A stretch of 64,000 bases of DNA, from the NCBI GenBank assembly GCA_029204225.1, contig CM055093.1, positions 35,290,525 to 35,354,524 of the forward strand. Reading direction: 5' to 3'. The number at the start of each line of letters is the position of its first letter. Position 1 is the first letter of the stretch. The notes beneath the pieces were generated by a model. That model ran no database searches and had not been told where the DNA came from. It worked only from the letters and a program-made list of their open reading frames with translations. Source of the stretch: Diphasiastrum complanatum (taxonomy: Eukaryota; Streptophyta; Lycopodiopsida; Lycopodiales; Lycopodiaceae). Of the stretch, positions 36,010-47,463 are shown piece by piece. A program made the translations under genes and the position numbers.

Positions 36010-36104
36010 TGGAAGGGGTGTACTGATGATGATGATTCATAGTAATAGGAAGGAAGCTTAAGGAGGAACTTTCCTAGTTCTAAGTTCTGAGGACAGAACT
36101 TGAA

Positions 36105-36118
36105 TAAGGGGGGAAGAA
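36105..36118 (+). other. Gypsy polypurine tract
   Basis: AAGGGGGGAAGAA sits directly before TGTCATGCC. The wording GAGGACAGAACTTGAATAAGG just before it is typical of the 3' end of plant gypsy internal regions. Confidence 0.75.
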
Positions 36119-36860
36119 TGTCATGCCATGACTGGTCTCGGGTAGCGTGTCCACGTTAGAGACCATTAGACCAAAAACCCGTAAGTTAATTGTGACTATA
36201 AGGGAATTGGGGCCCTTATGTGTATATGGCCATAATTAATGATTGTACGTCTAAACACTTGATGGTGGATTGGTATGGGTCTATCAGTGAGTCACTGGGG
36301 AACTAGATGGCATGCAGAGGTGTCCAGTGAGGTGTCACAGTGCACTACTAGTGGTGCATGGGCCTTGGAGGGTATAAGTATACCCATTGGGCTTTCACTA
36401 GTGTGTGCTTGATAGCATGACCAGTGGCAAGATGCTGCTGGTGTGATGCCTCATTCCTCTCTGAGTGATTGATCCATAGCTTGGGGGCTAGATCCGTTCG
36501 ATCTAGGTTTGGTTGGGTTGGTTTGTCCACCATCAAGTTCCCTTGTGTTGCCTGTGTCTGGCATGCTTAGAATAGGATCCTTGGATTGAGTACTTTATAG
36601 TCATAGTGCACTACTAGTGGTGCATGGGCCTTGGAGGGTATAAGTATACCTATTGGGCTCTCACTAGTGTATGCTTGATTCTATGATTGGTAGCTACATG
36701 TTGCTAGTGTGATTCCTCTTTCCATGACTGTGATTTATCCATAGCTTGGGGGCTAGATTCGTACGATCTAGGTTTGGTTGGGTTGGTTTATTCACCACCC
36801 GTTCCCTTGTGTTGTTGCTTTGATTGGTATGCTTAGTTTTGTATCATGTGTGTAGGAAAT
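36119..36860 (+). mobile_element. Gypsy 3' LTR (start certain, end not)
   Basis: Begins TGTCATGCCATGACTGG after the PPT. It contains two copies of the TATA-like palindrome GGTATAAGTATACC within a 266-bp tandem duplication. I could not fix the LTR end; ~36,860 is an estimate. Confidence 0.6.
36339..36840 (+). repeat. 266-bp tandem duplication in the LTR
   Basis: Both units start AGTGCACTACTAGTGGTGC (36339 and 36605) and carry GGTATAAGTATACC and ATCTAGGTTTGGTTGGG. They have diverged by substitutions and short indels, so this duplication is older than the 408-bp one. Confidence 0.9.
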
Positions 36861-37605
36861 TATACCTAGAGAAAGACCCCGAGGGTGATAACGATCAATG
36901 GCCTACTGCTTCCACTCACTCCCTAGTGAATCCAAGATTACTATAGTTCATCCATAAAACTGGACAAAATGCGCATGAGCATTATGATTTGGGAGTCCCT
37001 TTCCATAACAAGGAGGTGAAAAATGACCATATAGTTATCCTAGTTGATCTACTGAGAGGCGAATTCATAATACCCTACTCAAAACATATCTGACCCTCTG
37101 GGAAGGAATGAAAACTTATATAGATGGACCAGACAACGGGAGACCTAAAGCGCACCCTACTACGTGCCGGATGTAGAAGTAGAAGGGCCACAACTAGTCT
37201 ACCAAGTAGAGGTAGGATGGGAGAAAGATGCCAAACATGTAACTATCCCAATCACACATAGGGGGTTTCCATGCAAATCGGCCATATATAGTCAACGAAG
37301 GATCCGGAGTGAACATCATTTCCTCAAAGCTTTATTACAAATGGGGACTTACTCATATTTAAGCGCTCCTTTTACAATCTAACTAGCTGACCAAAGAGCC
37401 ATGGTTGCAAGCTCTACAACTACAATCCATTCTAACGAGGAGTCAGATGACGTATGTCGTTGGAGGAGAATTGTCATACATGACGATTCGTAGACTGATG
37501 TAGTGAATTGGATCGAAGCCTTAACTAGGATTAATCTAAGTAGATTGGTTAGATCTAGGATAGATGTACCTTATGATAGGATTAGTTAGGCTAGGTTAGG
37601 TCTCC
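36861..37605. other. No confirmed gene
   Basis: Some peptide-like stretches occur (e.g. VILVDLLRGEFIIPY near 37,040) but no family is recognised. The block near 37,500-37,600 is made of imperfect GATTAGTTAGG / CTAGGTTAGG repeats. Confidence 0.3.
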
Positions 37606-38731
37606 TTAGCGAGGTAGATTGGTAGCTTCGACTAATGACCACGTCTGGTTCTTGATCAGAGAGAAATACTTTATGTCCATAGCTTCTCTCCAAAGATCAG
37701 ATTCTGGTTGGCTGAGTGCCTCTTCGACTGTCGTCGGTTCTTGTATCAAGAGACATGCAGACTCAAGAGTATACATTGTGGGTTGTGTGTGCACTCGGCT
37801 TGATCTTCTGGGAGGATTCGACTGATGAACCACTCCTGGGACTTGTTGTTGGGTAGCAGCAACGTCTTCATGGATCAACAACGGACACACCTAAGCTAGA
37901 AGCTCGGACAATCAAGTCAATGGCAGGTGATGAAGGTTCTCCTGGAGCAATATCCTTGCCTTTGATGTCGACAAACTGATCCTCGATAAAGACTGTATCC
38001 CAGCTATACAAGATTTGCTGGGTATCATGATTATACAGCTTGTATTTATTATCAGATGAAGTATATCCAATCAAGATGGTCTTGAGACCTTGGAAGTCCA
38101 ATTTCTTCCTCGTGTCTTGTGGGATCTGCGCATAGGCAACGCATCCAAACACTCTTAGGTTCTTCACAAAAGGCTTAGAGCATGTCCACACCTCATGGGG
38201 TGTCTTGCCTAAGAGGGCCTTGGTCGAACATCTGTTCTGGACATAAGCTGCAGTGGAGACAGCTTCAGCCCAGAATCTCTTGGGCAACGATTCATATGCT
38301 AGCATACATTTGGCCGATTCAACCAGGGTACGGTTCTTCCTCTCGGAAAAGCCATTAGACTGAGGACTATAAGGAGTGATGAATTGTTGCTCAATGCTTT
38401 GGATTTGGCAGTACTCCTTAAACTCGATAGAGATATATTTTCCACCATTGTCTGACCTTAGAGCCTTGATCGTCCGTCCAGTCTCCTTTTCTGCACTCTC
38501 CTTGAAGATTCTGAAGCAGTTGAAGGCTTCTGATTTCTTCTTTATAAAGTACACCATAGGCTTTCTGAAAAATTTACAATAAAAGTTATAAAATACTTTG
38601 CATCCTTCAGCGAAGGATTTTTCATCGGGCCACAAATGTCTGAATGTAACTCTGCTTCGTAGGATGATTGCATGGTTAGGGTCTGCCTCCTGCTGATCCA
38701 TATGACAGCTGCTCTGGCTACTATCATGCAT
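37606..38731 (-). pseudogene. Copia integrase to RT-start fragment
   Basis: Minus strand: integrase core with KALRSDNGGKYIS and PYSPQSNGFSERKNRTLVE, then FWAEAVSTAAYVQNRC, KTPHEVW, LRVFGCVAYAQIP and the chromo-like tail LIGYTSSDNKYKLYN. A second frame (37606-37890) gives the RT start SDLWREAMDIKYFSLIKNQT. The HHCC domain and RT core are missing, and frameshifts near 38,650 and 37,870 break it. The integrase part is among the better preserved fragments here. Confidence 0.9.
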
Positions 38732-38794
38732 CCTCCTGAGATGCTCTTGCAGTCATCTTTCAGGGATGCCCAGCTTGCATCGCTATAGGATGCT

Positions 38795-39125
38795 CTTTCA
38801 AATGGACATTTCTAATGCATTATTAGATGGTTATTTGGAAGAAGACATTTTCATGGAGCATACCCAAGGCTTCATCAAGCTCGGGATGGAAGGTAAAGTA
38901 TGTAATCTTCAAAGGAGCTTATATGGTTTGAAGTGAGCATCAAGATCTTGGAATTCAAGACTTCATGATTTATTAGTTTCTATTGGATTCACTCAAAGTG
39001 AATATGATCCAACTTTGTACATAATGTATGATGTAAATGGCATTGTACTTTTATTGATTTATGTAGATGACATCATCCTTAGTGGTGATAAGATTAATAT
39101 CACTACACGAATATTTCCTGATTAA
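38795..39125 (+). pseudogene. Copia reverse transcriptase fragment
   Basis: Plus strand QMDISNALLDGYLEEDIFME, then LYGLK-ASRSW and LLLIYVDDIILSGD (catalytic YVDD at about 39,060). It is bounded abruptly on both sides and has opposite orientation to its neighbours, so it is a separate insertion remnant. Confidence 0.85.
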
Positions 39126-39389
39126 ACACTACAGGAGGATGGCAGTTTTGTATCTCCATGTAATGGCGAGACTCAGCTTTCACATATTATGGGTCGGGTA
39201 GATCATTGTAAAGCTGGGCCAGCATTGTGAAAGTTAAAAGTTATACACTTTTATGCTTAGCAATTTTCCTTTATGCACCAGCTTTAAACTTGTGTTGACA
39301 CTTTATCTTGCTTCTCCTTTCCATTAACTAGATGTTTAGTGGATTTAAAAATTTGTACTTATTCAAAATTTTGACAAGATAATGGAGGC
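39126..39389. other. Non-coding gap
   Basis: AT-rich, no feature recognised. Confidence 0.4.
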
Positions 39390-39816
39390 CTCATATACAT
39401 CAAACATAGAAATTGATTGCACATAAAAAGGGAGGAGACAATGTCAAACTTCTACAACTATTTTGGAATTGGGTCAAATCTGCAATCTAAGTTTACCTGA
39501 ACACTTTGAATGATGATGATGTGCTTCACATATGAGGAAAGTGAAATTAAGTTTTTCTTGACCTCTATTGTGCCTTTGTGATCTTGAGTGCTTTGTTGTC
39601 ACATTCTCAAAAAAGTATCATGCCTTCACGTTTACAATCTAAGATGAAAAGATGTTTGCAATGAACAAATTCCAAACAAAGTATATTACTATATCATTGC
39701 ACCTTCAAAAGTCATGCACTTACTCATGTTGGCCCTTCACATCTAGACAAGATTGTGTTTATGTAAGGATTTAATGCATATAATGGTGCTACCTTAGTAT
39801 TTCAGTCGCATTTGAG
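39390..39816 (+). repeat. Inverted repeat arm (partner 41516-41942)
   Basis: 427 bp matching the reverse complement of 41516-41942, from CTCATATACATC to CAGTCGCATTTGAGG, with scattered differences. The 3' end overlaps the end of the minus-strand copia RNase H relic. Confidence 0.9.
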
Positions 39817-40630
39817 GAGTGATCTCAAGCTCCACTAGTAGTCTTTTGATCCAAATTACTTCCTTGGTTGTAGTAGTCAAAGCCTTATACTCGGATTCAC
39901 ATGAAGATAAAGAGATGGTGTCTTGTTTCTTGGATTGCCAAGAGACAAGATTTCCCCCCAAGAAGATTGTGTAAGCACTTGTGGACTTCCTATCCACCTT
40001 ATCACCTGCAAAATCTGATTCTGAAAAGGCAACAAGGATTAGATCTAGTCTTTTGAAGCAAAGTCCGTAATCTTGAGTATATGCAATTTCTCTTTTTCCA
40101 ATCACGGATCTTTGGAGTTTGCATGCTTTGACTAAGTTCATGCACACTAAAACCAAGATTTGCCCTAGTTATTGTGAGCCATATCAAAGAGCCTATTACA
40201 CTTCTAAAACATGTGATGTTCTCAAAGGATGCTTCATCACATATTTTAGTGTCTTCTACATTGGGCTCCATAGGAGTATCTATGCTTTTACAATCTTGCA
40301 TTTTAAGCTTTTTAAGCATAGATCTTAAATAACTTTCTTGAGAAATGAAAGCCATATCATTAGAGATCTTGATCTCTAATCCAAGTATTGTAGGAAAACA
40401 AGAGGCAAGGCACCAAGATCTAACTATCAAACAATCTCCACAAGATAAATGAGGGAAGAGGATGGGTTCCCTCAAGCAGAGAGAGAAAGTAGTAATCCAA
40501 GCACAAAAATGGAGAGCAATGCTTAGCAAAAGTAAAAATTGGTATACACAATGAGCATACAAGTACTCTACCTGGATTCTTGGTAAGGAAGAGCTCAATC
40601 CTTTACTTGTGAAAAGTATGTCAAGAAACA
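39800..40630 (-). pseudogene. Copia RT end and RNase H fragment
   Basis: Minus strand: LGLEIKISNDMAFISQ, MQDCKSIDTPMEPN, FRSVIGSLIWLTITR (RT/connection), then RNase H VDRKSTSAYTIFLGGNLVSW, SLSSCESEYKALTTTTKEVI. A frameshift near 40,100 separates the halves. The end runs into the inverted repeat arm. Confidence 0.85.
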
Positions 40631-41515
40631 TTTCTTAAAGGTTACATCTTTTGGAATCTAATCTCTTGTAGAGGCCCAATAGAAAGTTTGTCAATAACAT
40701 ACTCCAACCTGACATCATTTTGAATGCAAGAAAAGCCATCATGTGTACATTATGGTTATGAATTTTCAAATCATGCATGTAGGTAAGGTTGGTAATTGCA
40801 AATTGTGTTTGGATTCCACACACCAATTATAGATTTATGAAGTTTTAGAGTTGATATTAGACACTTGCAAATTCTTAATTCTCAAATACTTAATCTTGGC
40901 TCTCCAACGAGGAATTGTTACAAACTCAATAAGAGATTTAGCATCACATTAAGCACAAAAAACCATAAAAGATAATAAAAAACATCCTCCAACTAAGAAT
41001 ATTGGTCCTCCAATAAGTGGAGAGTGGTTGGGACTCCAATCTTCTGCACAAATGATGACAAGGATAGTCAATAGTTGATCCCAAGGAAGAGAACAGAGCT
41101 AAGAATATCGAAAGAAAATCAAAGATAGTGAATACTTGATAACCTACAAGGAAGAGCAATAAGAACTAGAAGATATCAATAAGATTTAAAAGATATACCA
41201 AAACATAAGCTCCCAAGTGAGAATGCCCATAGTTCCTATTACCTACGTATATTTAGTGAAATTGAGTTTAAATCAGAATTTGAAAAGGAATTGCAAAAGA
41301 AGACCAACAATTTCCTCCAATACTAGTGTGCCTCTCCTCTAGAGATTCAATTTTTCATGTGAATAAAAAACAAACATTGGGTTAAAAGTAATCACTACCA
41401 TATGATTAAAATCATCACTGGTCATGCCAAGTAAGTACAATCGGTCCCATAAGCCGCCTAAAAGCATGTATGTCCATAACATGTATATGAAGTCATTTCT
41501 TGGGATGAAAAAAAA
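40631..41515. other. Spacer between inverted repeat arms, no further gene
   Basis: AT-rich and without recognisable coding sequence beyond the RNase H fragment to its left. Confidence 0.4.
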
Positions 41516-41942
41516 CCTCGAATGTGACTGAAATACTAAGGTAGCACCATTACATGCAATAAATCCTTACATAAACACAATCTTGTCTAGATGTGAAGGG
41601 CCAACATGAGTAAGTGCATGACTTTTGAAGGTGCAATGATATAGTAATATACTCTGTTCGGAATTTGTTCATTACAGACATCTTTTCATCTTAGATTGTA
41701 AAGGTGAAGGCATGATACTTGTTTGATAATGTGACAACAAAGCACTCAAGATCACAAAGGCACAATAGAGGTCAAGAAAAACTTAAGTCCACTTTCCTCA
41801 TATGTGAAGCACATCATCATCATTCAAAGTGTCCAGGTAAACTCAGATTGTAGATTTGACCCAATTCCAAAATAGTTGTAGAAGTTTGAAATTGTCTCCT
41901 CCCTTTTTTGTGCAATAAATTTCTATGTTGGATGTATATGAG
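41516..41942 (-). repeat. Inverted repeat arm (partner 39390-39816)
   Basis: Reverse-complement copy of the arm at 39390-39816; the two arms enclose 1.7 kb containing copia RNase H sequence. Confidence 0.9.
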
Positions 41943-43200
41943 CAATTATTCAATATTGATCAAGCAACTAAATCTGCAGTTTCCAGGGATTTGGTTCAAG
42001 TGCTTAAGATGGGTGATTAGGCCAACCCCTCTCAATCTCACCTACATGCATAGGATCATCTCAAGGTTTGGTAAGATATTAAGTTGAGGGAAAGTCACCT
42101 CTTTGTAATAATTGTAGAATAAAAACTGATTTGAAGTCCTAAGCCAAATATTTCTTGAGTTGACAAAACTTTTCTCGAAATTCATAGTTTGTACCTTTTC
42201 AAAATAACAATCAACCTTAAATTTTGAAGCAAAGGATGTTTTCATCTGAAACTTTATGAATCTTGTCCTTTTGATGATGATACCTGTGATAGTTTTGAAA
42301 TAAAAAAAAAAAACTGCAATCTGACTACTAGAAGCAAAAAATTGGCACTGACATTTTTTTGTAGGAAGATCACATTGTGAATAGTACTAGATCCACATTT
42401 AAGAACTTTATTATGATTCTATCAAATTTGTCCTTGGCTTTAAGATGTATACAAATGTTGAGGACTGGAGAAAACCAAGAGCTTAGAAGTACAATTCTCC
42501 AAGTGAATGTAGGGTACATTCAAAGTGCTCCAGGTTGAAAAACATAACTTTCCTAGCATTGATTTGGAGGCCCTTTATTAACTTATACATTATCTGAAAT
42601 CCTTAAGGCAATTCAATTAAGATTGACATTTAAAGACATGTGGGTCTATTTTCAAATTTCCCCAGCAAAGTCAACATTATGCAATATTTATTTTTGGAAA
42701 TATCGAATTTCACTAGGAACCAAATTATTGTGGATGGTTTTTTTTTTTATGATTTCTTTTGAGGTTTCTATAACAATCAAGTTAAACTTAGATTTTTGAA
42801 AATGAAAAGACTTATATCTTTAAAAACTTTGAGCACTAACTATTAATCTTTACGAATCTAAGTCATTTGATTATTTTTATTCATCAATTTGCAAGTTGAT
42901 AATCAAAAGAAAATTAGGAGCGAGTTTTTAACTAAATTATAAACTATAAGTTATAAATCCTAAACATAGCAACTCCTAATGAGAATATAAATTCACATGA
43001 TTTTTTTTTTATTGATAATTTAAAAAAACTTAATAATCTTGAAAGTGAACAAAGTGTTAACTAGAAAAATAAAATACTCTTCTCATATATTCTAAGACAC
43101 AAAAGTTACATTTTCGATTAGACATTAGAAATATTTTCAAAAGAGATTCAAAAAACAAAAAAAAGCAACTCTCTCTATAATAGAAAGATTATCTAGATGC
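41943..43200. other. AT-rich intergenic DNA
   Basis: Poly-A/T runs and no supported gene. Confidence 0.4.
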
Positions 43201-44469
43201 TACTTTGCACCTCCTGGGAAGGTTGGCTACTGGCTACCACTCTCTAATTATGTTGTTCAAATCTTTGTTCAATCAATTTCTTAGCACATTTAGTCAATGG
43301 TTTCATGTAGCCATACTTTAGCAATAGTATCAAGTTGATTTGCAATCAAATTGCCAACAACCTAGATATTGCTTGTTTTTCTTGTACAAGCTCTTCCAAA
43401 ACCACAACGTGCTTCTATGATTGGAGGCATAGACCTCAACATGCAATCCATTAAAATTATTCTTTTATTCCCATTGGACTCCTAATGTCCCTGATTGTAA
43501 ATATGCAATACATTTTTTATCTTTTTTGCCTTGTCTCCATATATGCAAAACCAAGCACATAAATAATCCTTCTATATGCATTCAACATTACTAGGTAAAA
43601 TTCAAGGATCTTGTTTTAAATTAGGGGCTTACATTTTTTCCATTACGAGTGAAGACAAAGTTTCCTGGCACATCAGCAAAGGTCAATCCAAGCATATGCC
43701 AAAGATTTTCTAGGCTGCACTCCATGTTAGTATAAACTTCTTGTATTTCATCGTGGGGCAAATGTATGGATATTTCCACCTCTTGCTGATTCGTCTCAAC
43801 GTCCAAGGCATCCCATCAACCATGCGCAAACTTATATCGCCTATAGATGAAACTTAAGGAGCACGTTTTACGTGAAATATGATACCTTATGATCATTGTT
43901 TGGAAAAAGAGCTTACACCTTATTAAATCTCCTTTGTGCTCCATTTCCTTTGAATCCCATGTGACAAATATGTTATCCAACAGTGATGATTCTGTTGCTT
44001 ACCAAGCCCACATGGTGTTTGTTTTCCTAAAGGGGACTGCCTTAAATATGACAACAAATACAATGATTGGCACATAGATGCTAGTGTAGACTCGTTTGGA
44101 TCCGAGTGTTGGCTTCAGATTCCCAATAATCTATTTGAGAGGTTGCCTCTTCGTTAATTCAATAGTCAATTGGTCAGCATATGGCCACTCATGGGAATTG
44201 ATCATAGGCTCAAAAAGTGGTGCTAGTTTGCCATGGCCGAAGTTTTTTTTTGGAACTTTGTACATGTGATCGTAAAAGAAATTGCCCATTTTGATCAGGG
44301 CAGAGGATGCCAACCCACCATATATAAGCTCTCCATATTTGGCATGTATGGCGAAGAATTTTCCAGTGAAGGACTTCACATTTTGCCAGTTGAAGCTATT
44401 TGAAGGAAACACATGCACCAACATTAATGCAACATTATTATCCATTACAATGACATGATAACAATTCAA
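43201..44469 (-). pseudogene. Unrecognised long coding remnant
   Basis: One minus-strand frame stays readable from 44469 to 43621 through only three stops: TAG at 44131, TAA near 44,010 and TGA near 43,810. All three are one C-to-T change from Gln or Arg codons. Peptides include VFPSNSFNWQNVKSFTGKFF, AKYGELIYGGLASSALIKMG, PLFEPMINSHEWPYADQL and IQEVYTNMECSLENLW. The part below 43,621 is more broken. The family is unknown to me; the length and clean frame suggest a real element protein, perhaps gag-like. Confidence 0.5.
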
Positions 44470-44509
44470 ACATAATAGCTAACACAAGAATAAAAGAGGC
44501 AAGTATGTA

Positions 44510-45440
44510 CTTGATGGCAACATATCCAAATACAAGACCACATTGGTGGTGAAAGGTTTCTCTCAGAAGTATGGTGTTGACTATACTGAAACCTTTTTTT
44601 CCGTCGTAAAGCATTCGTCCTTACACTTGTTATTTGCATACACACAGTAGTATACAGTCTCAAGATCCACATCATGGATGAGAAGACCGCCTTCTTACAT
44701 GGCGATTCGAATGAAGAGGTCTATATGGACTAGACACCGGAATTTATCTGCTCACGCTTTGCCAACTATGTCTGCCGAATGCAAAGAAGCATATACGGAT
44801 TGAAACAGTCTACAAGGCAGTGGTATAAGAAGAAGGATCACATTCTCAGATCCTTGGGATCTCAACCATTGATGGCCGACCACAATGTCTATACAAAGGT
44901 CACAAATGGAAAAATCATAATCATAGCAGTCTACATGGATGACACCTTGACCCTGTCTAGAAGTGATGAGCTAATTAATCAGGTGAAGCATGATATTTCA
45001 CTTTTGAAATATCAGACCTAGGAGAAGCAAGATGCTAGCTAGGATTGCAGGTTGACAGAGATCTTGATGGAGGGAAGCTGTATCTTCGCCAGTCAAGATA
45101 CATCTAGAAAATCATTGATGATTTTCAAATGACGGACTGCAAGGGAGCTAACACGCCAATGGTAGCTAGAACAGTTCTAACCAAGCAAGACTGCCCACAA
45201 AATGCAGAAGAGTAGATAGCCATGCATAACATGCCCTACAAAAGATTAATCGGGTCACTCATGTACTTAGCAGATAATAGAAGCCCTAACATTGCTTATG
45301 CAGTTTTCAGAATAAGCCAGATTAATGTCAATCCAGGCCCTACACACTTGAAGATAGCCAAGAGAATTCTACAATACCTTTAACAGATGAAGAATTATGG
45401 GCTGTGTTTCTCTCAGCATGAAGGATTTCAGATCAGGTGG
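44510..45440 (+). pseudogene. Copia reverse transcriptase fragment
   Basis: Plus strand LVVKGFSQKYGVDYTETFF (near 44,545), then YGLKQSTRQWYKKKDHIL (near 44,795) and IIAVYMDDTLTLSRSDE (catalytic YMDD near 44,931). The connection region follows in shifted frames to ~45,440 (MKNYGL). It resembles the fragment at 58429-59640, so both probably come from one family. Confidence 0.85.
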
Positions 45441-46179
45441 GCAACATACCTACAAACATATTTCATTTTTAGTGATTGTATCACTACAACTAATTACTCA
45501 AACCAAAACCAAAATATTGCTATATAGAAAGTAAAACCTCAATTCATGTCACCTCCAAACCACTCTTTTGGCATTGCCCCTAATGTCTGGTTGCTCCTTT
45601 GCCCCCTTTCACAACTCCATATCTAGCTCAATTGTCACAAACAGTATTGGAGTTTGAAATCTGCAAAATAATCTTCGAGTGACTCAGCACACTCGATATG
45701 CAATGGCCCTACACATTCACAAATAAATTATCAAGCTGGATTACGTTATAATCAAAGTAAAGCATCACATTGAACTCGAAGTGAGAGATTGGATTTGAAT
45801 TGGTACTCACTCAATGCCAAACATTCTCGAAGCACTTTTATAGCCATATCCAGTAAGTGCTCCAGCCAAGTTTCCTTGGTTACCCATAGTCGGAAAACTT
45901 TATCAGTCTTTCGAATCCCAAACTGTCCCGATATCGGGCCCATGCACCACTTTAGTCACTTACAGTTTCTAGGCCAAGAGTAATACCCATTCCTGAATTC
46001 TCAGTGCTTGTACCTAAGTCAAACCAGTCTGGGCCAAGAGATGTATTTACGATACCAAGCATCTAACCCATTTTTGTATTCCACTTGGTGTGCACCACAG
46101 CCTCCGCCTCCTTCAAAGTCTTGTGTGCTTTGTCCAGTCTAGAATTAAACTTTTGACATGCTTCCACCAAGTCTCCATT
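45441..46179. other. Non-coding stretch
   Basis: No gene recognised. Confidence 0.4.
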
Positions 46180-46660
46180 TATGTCATTCAAATCTCAACC
46201 GACGGGATCCACTCAAATCTCAACCGACGGGATCAGCTCAAATCTCCACCGACGAGATCAGCTCAAATCTCAACCGACAAGATCCACTCAAATCTCAACT
46301 GACAGGATCAGCTCAAATCTCAACCAATGGGATCAGCTCAAATTTTAACCGACGGGATCAGCTCAAATCTCAACCGACGGGATCAGCTCAAATCTCAACC
46401 GACGGGATCCACTCAAATCTCAACTGACGGGATCAGTTCAAATCTCAATCGATGGGATCCGCTCAGATCTCAACCGATGGATTTTTCTCAGATCTTGACT
46501 GACGCAACTCTCTCAACTCTCGATCGACGCGACTCTCTCAGATCTCGATCAACGCGACTCTCTCAGATTTTGACCGATGCGACTCCATCAAATCTTGACC
46601 GTCGCTTCTCATTCAAAATCCAACGAATAGACACGTCCCATCGCGCCCAAACCTAGCCGA
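46180..46660 (+). repeat. 25-bp minisatellite, array 1 (unit contains ACCGAC)
   Basis: The unit GGGATCAGCTCAAATCTCAACCGAC repeats about 18 times with exact 25-bp steps at first (46204, 46229, 46254) and growing divergence to the right. Because 25 is not a multiple of 3 and the unit has no stops, all three plus frames stay open; these are not genes. Many units keep ACCGAC, the DRE/CRT core motif. Confidence 0.95.
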
Positions 46661-47269
46661 CGACATCCATAAATGCCATCACCTCGACGCCATTCGCACC
46701 TCAATGAAGTGCGAACTCTGAAGCTCTCTAGCGACGTTCTACGGGCGATTTTCCAGCTCTCCTACATGATCTTGGCGCTCTCTCGTTCTATGCATCTGTG
46801 GTTGCTTCCACAACATCTCCACCAGTATCAGCCATCCTAGTGTGTTTTCCATTGAGAGCGCCATCACCAACAATCTTTAAACCTAATATCGCCAGTGGAG
46901 AACAAAGCATTTGAAACATTTCGCACGCTAAGGGGTAGTGTCACGCAAGCATTCAAAATGCTTCCATTACACTATTGAGCATCACCTTTTAATCTTACAC
47001 ACTTTCCTTTCATCCTCTCCAAACACCCGTCTTAACCGAAAGCTACATTCTTTACATCTCCCACTATCTTCATCCCTTCCGCTTAGTCACAACCATATAC
47101 CAACATCTTCTTTTTCGGAACTTCTACCTTCCATTGTTCACACCATACTTCGTTTGCCACACATCCTCCATACCCTTCTATCCACAACACCTCCAGTTTC
47201 ACACACCGTCCTTTCCAACCTCAGATCCTCACAGTTCATTCCTTTCCCGCCATCACTCCCTTTCGCCAG
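46661..47269. other. Spacer between minisatellite arrays
   Basis: Non-coding, C- and T-rich in its right half. It may be part of an element leader upstream of copy F3. Confidence 0.4.
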
Positions 47270-47440
47270 ACTTTCCATCAAAATTCAACCGACGCCCTCC
47301 GCTCCCATGTCAACCGACACCCTACGATCAAAACTCAACCGACACCCTCCGATCAAAACTCAACCAACACCCTCCACTCAAATCTCAACCGACGCTTGTT
47401 AACCCTGTCTGAAATCTCGACCGACACCCTTTTTCCAGAT
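47270..47440 (+). repeat. 25-bp minisatellite, array 2
   Basis: About six units of the type ACCCTCCGATCAAAACTCAAC + CGAC at 25-bp steps, related to array 1 by the shared AAACTCAACCGAC core. It ends just before the ATG of copy F3. Confidence 0.9.
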
Positions 47441-47463
47441 TCTTATTTCCCAATTTTTTCATC

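Noticed and set aside
46180-46660. Three overlapping plus-strand open frames
   Set aside because: A 25-bp stop-free repeat keeps every frame open; no start context or conserved protein.
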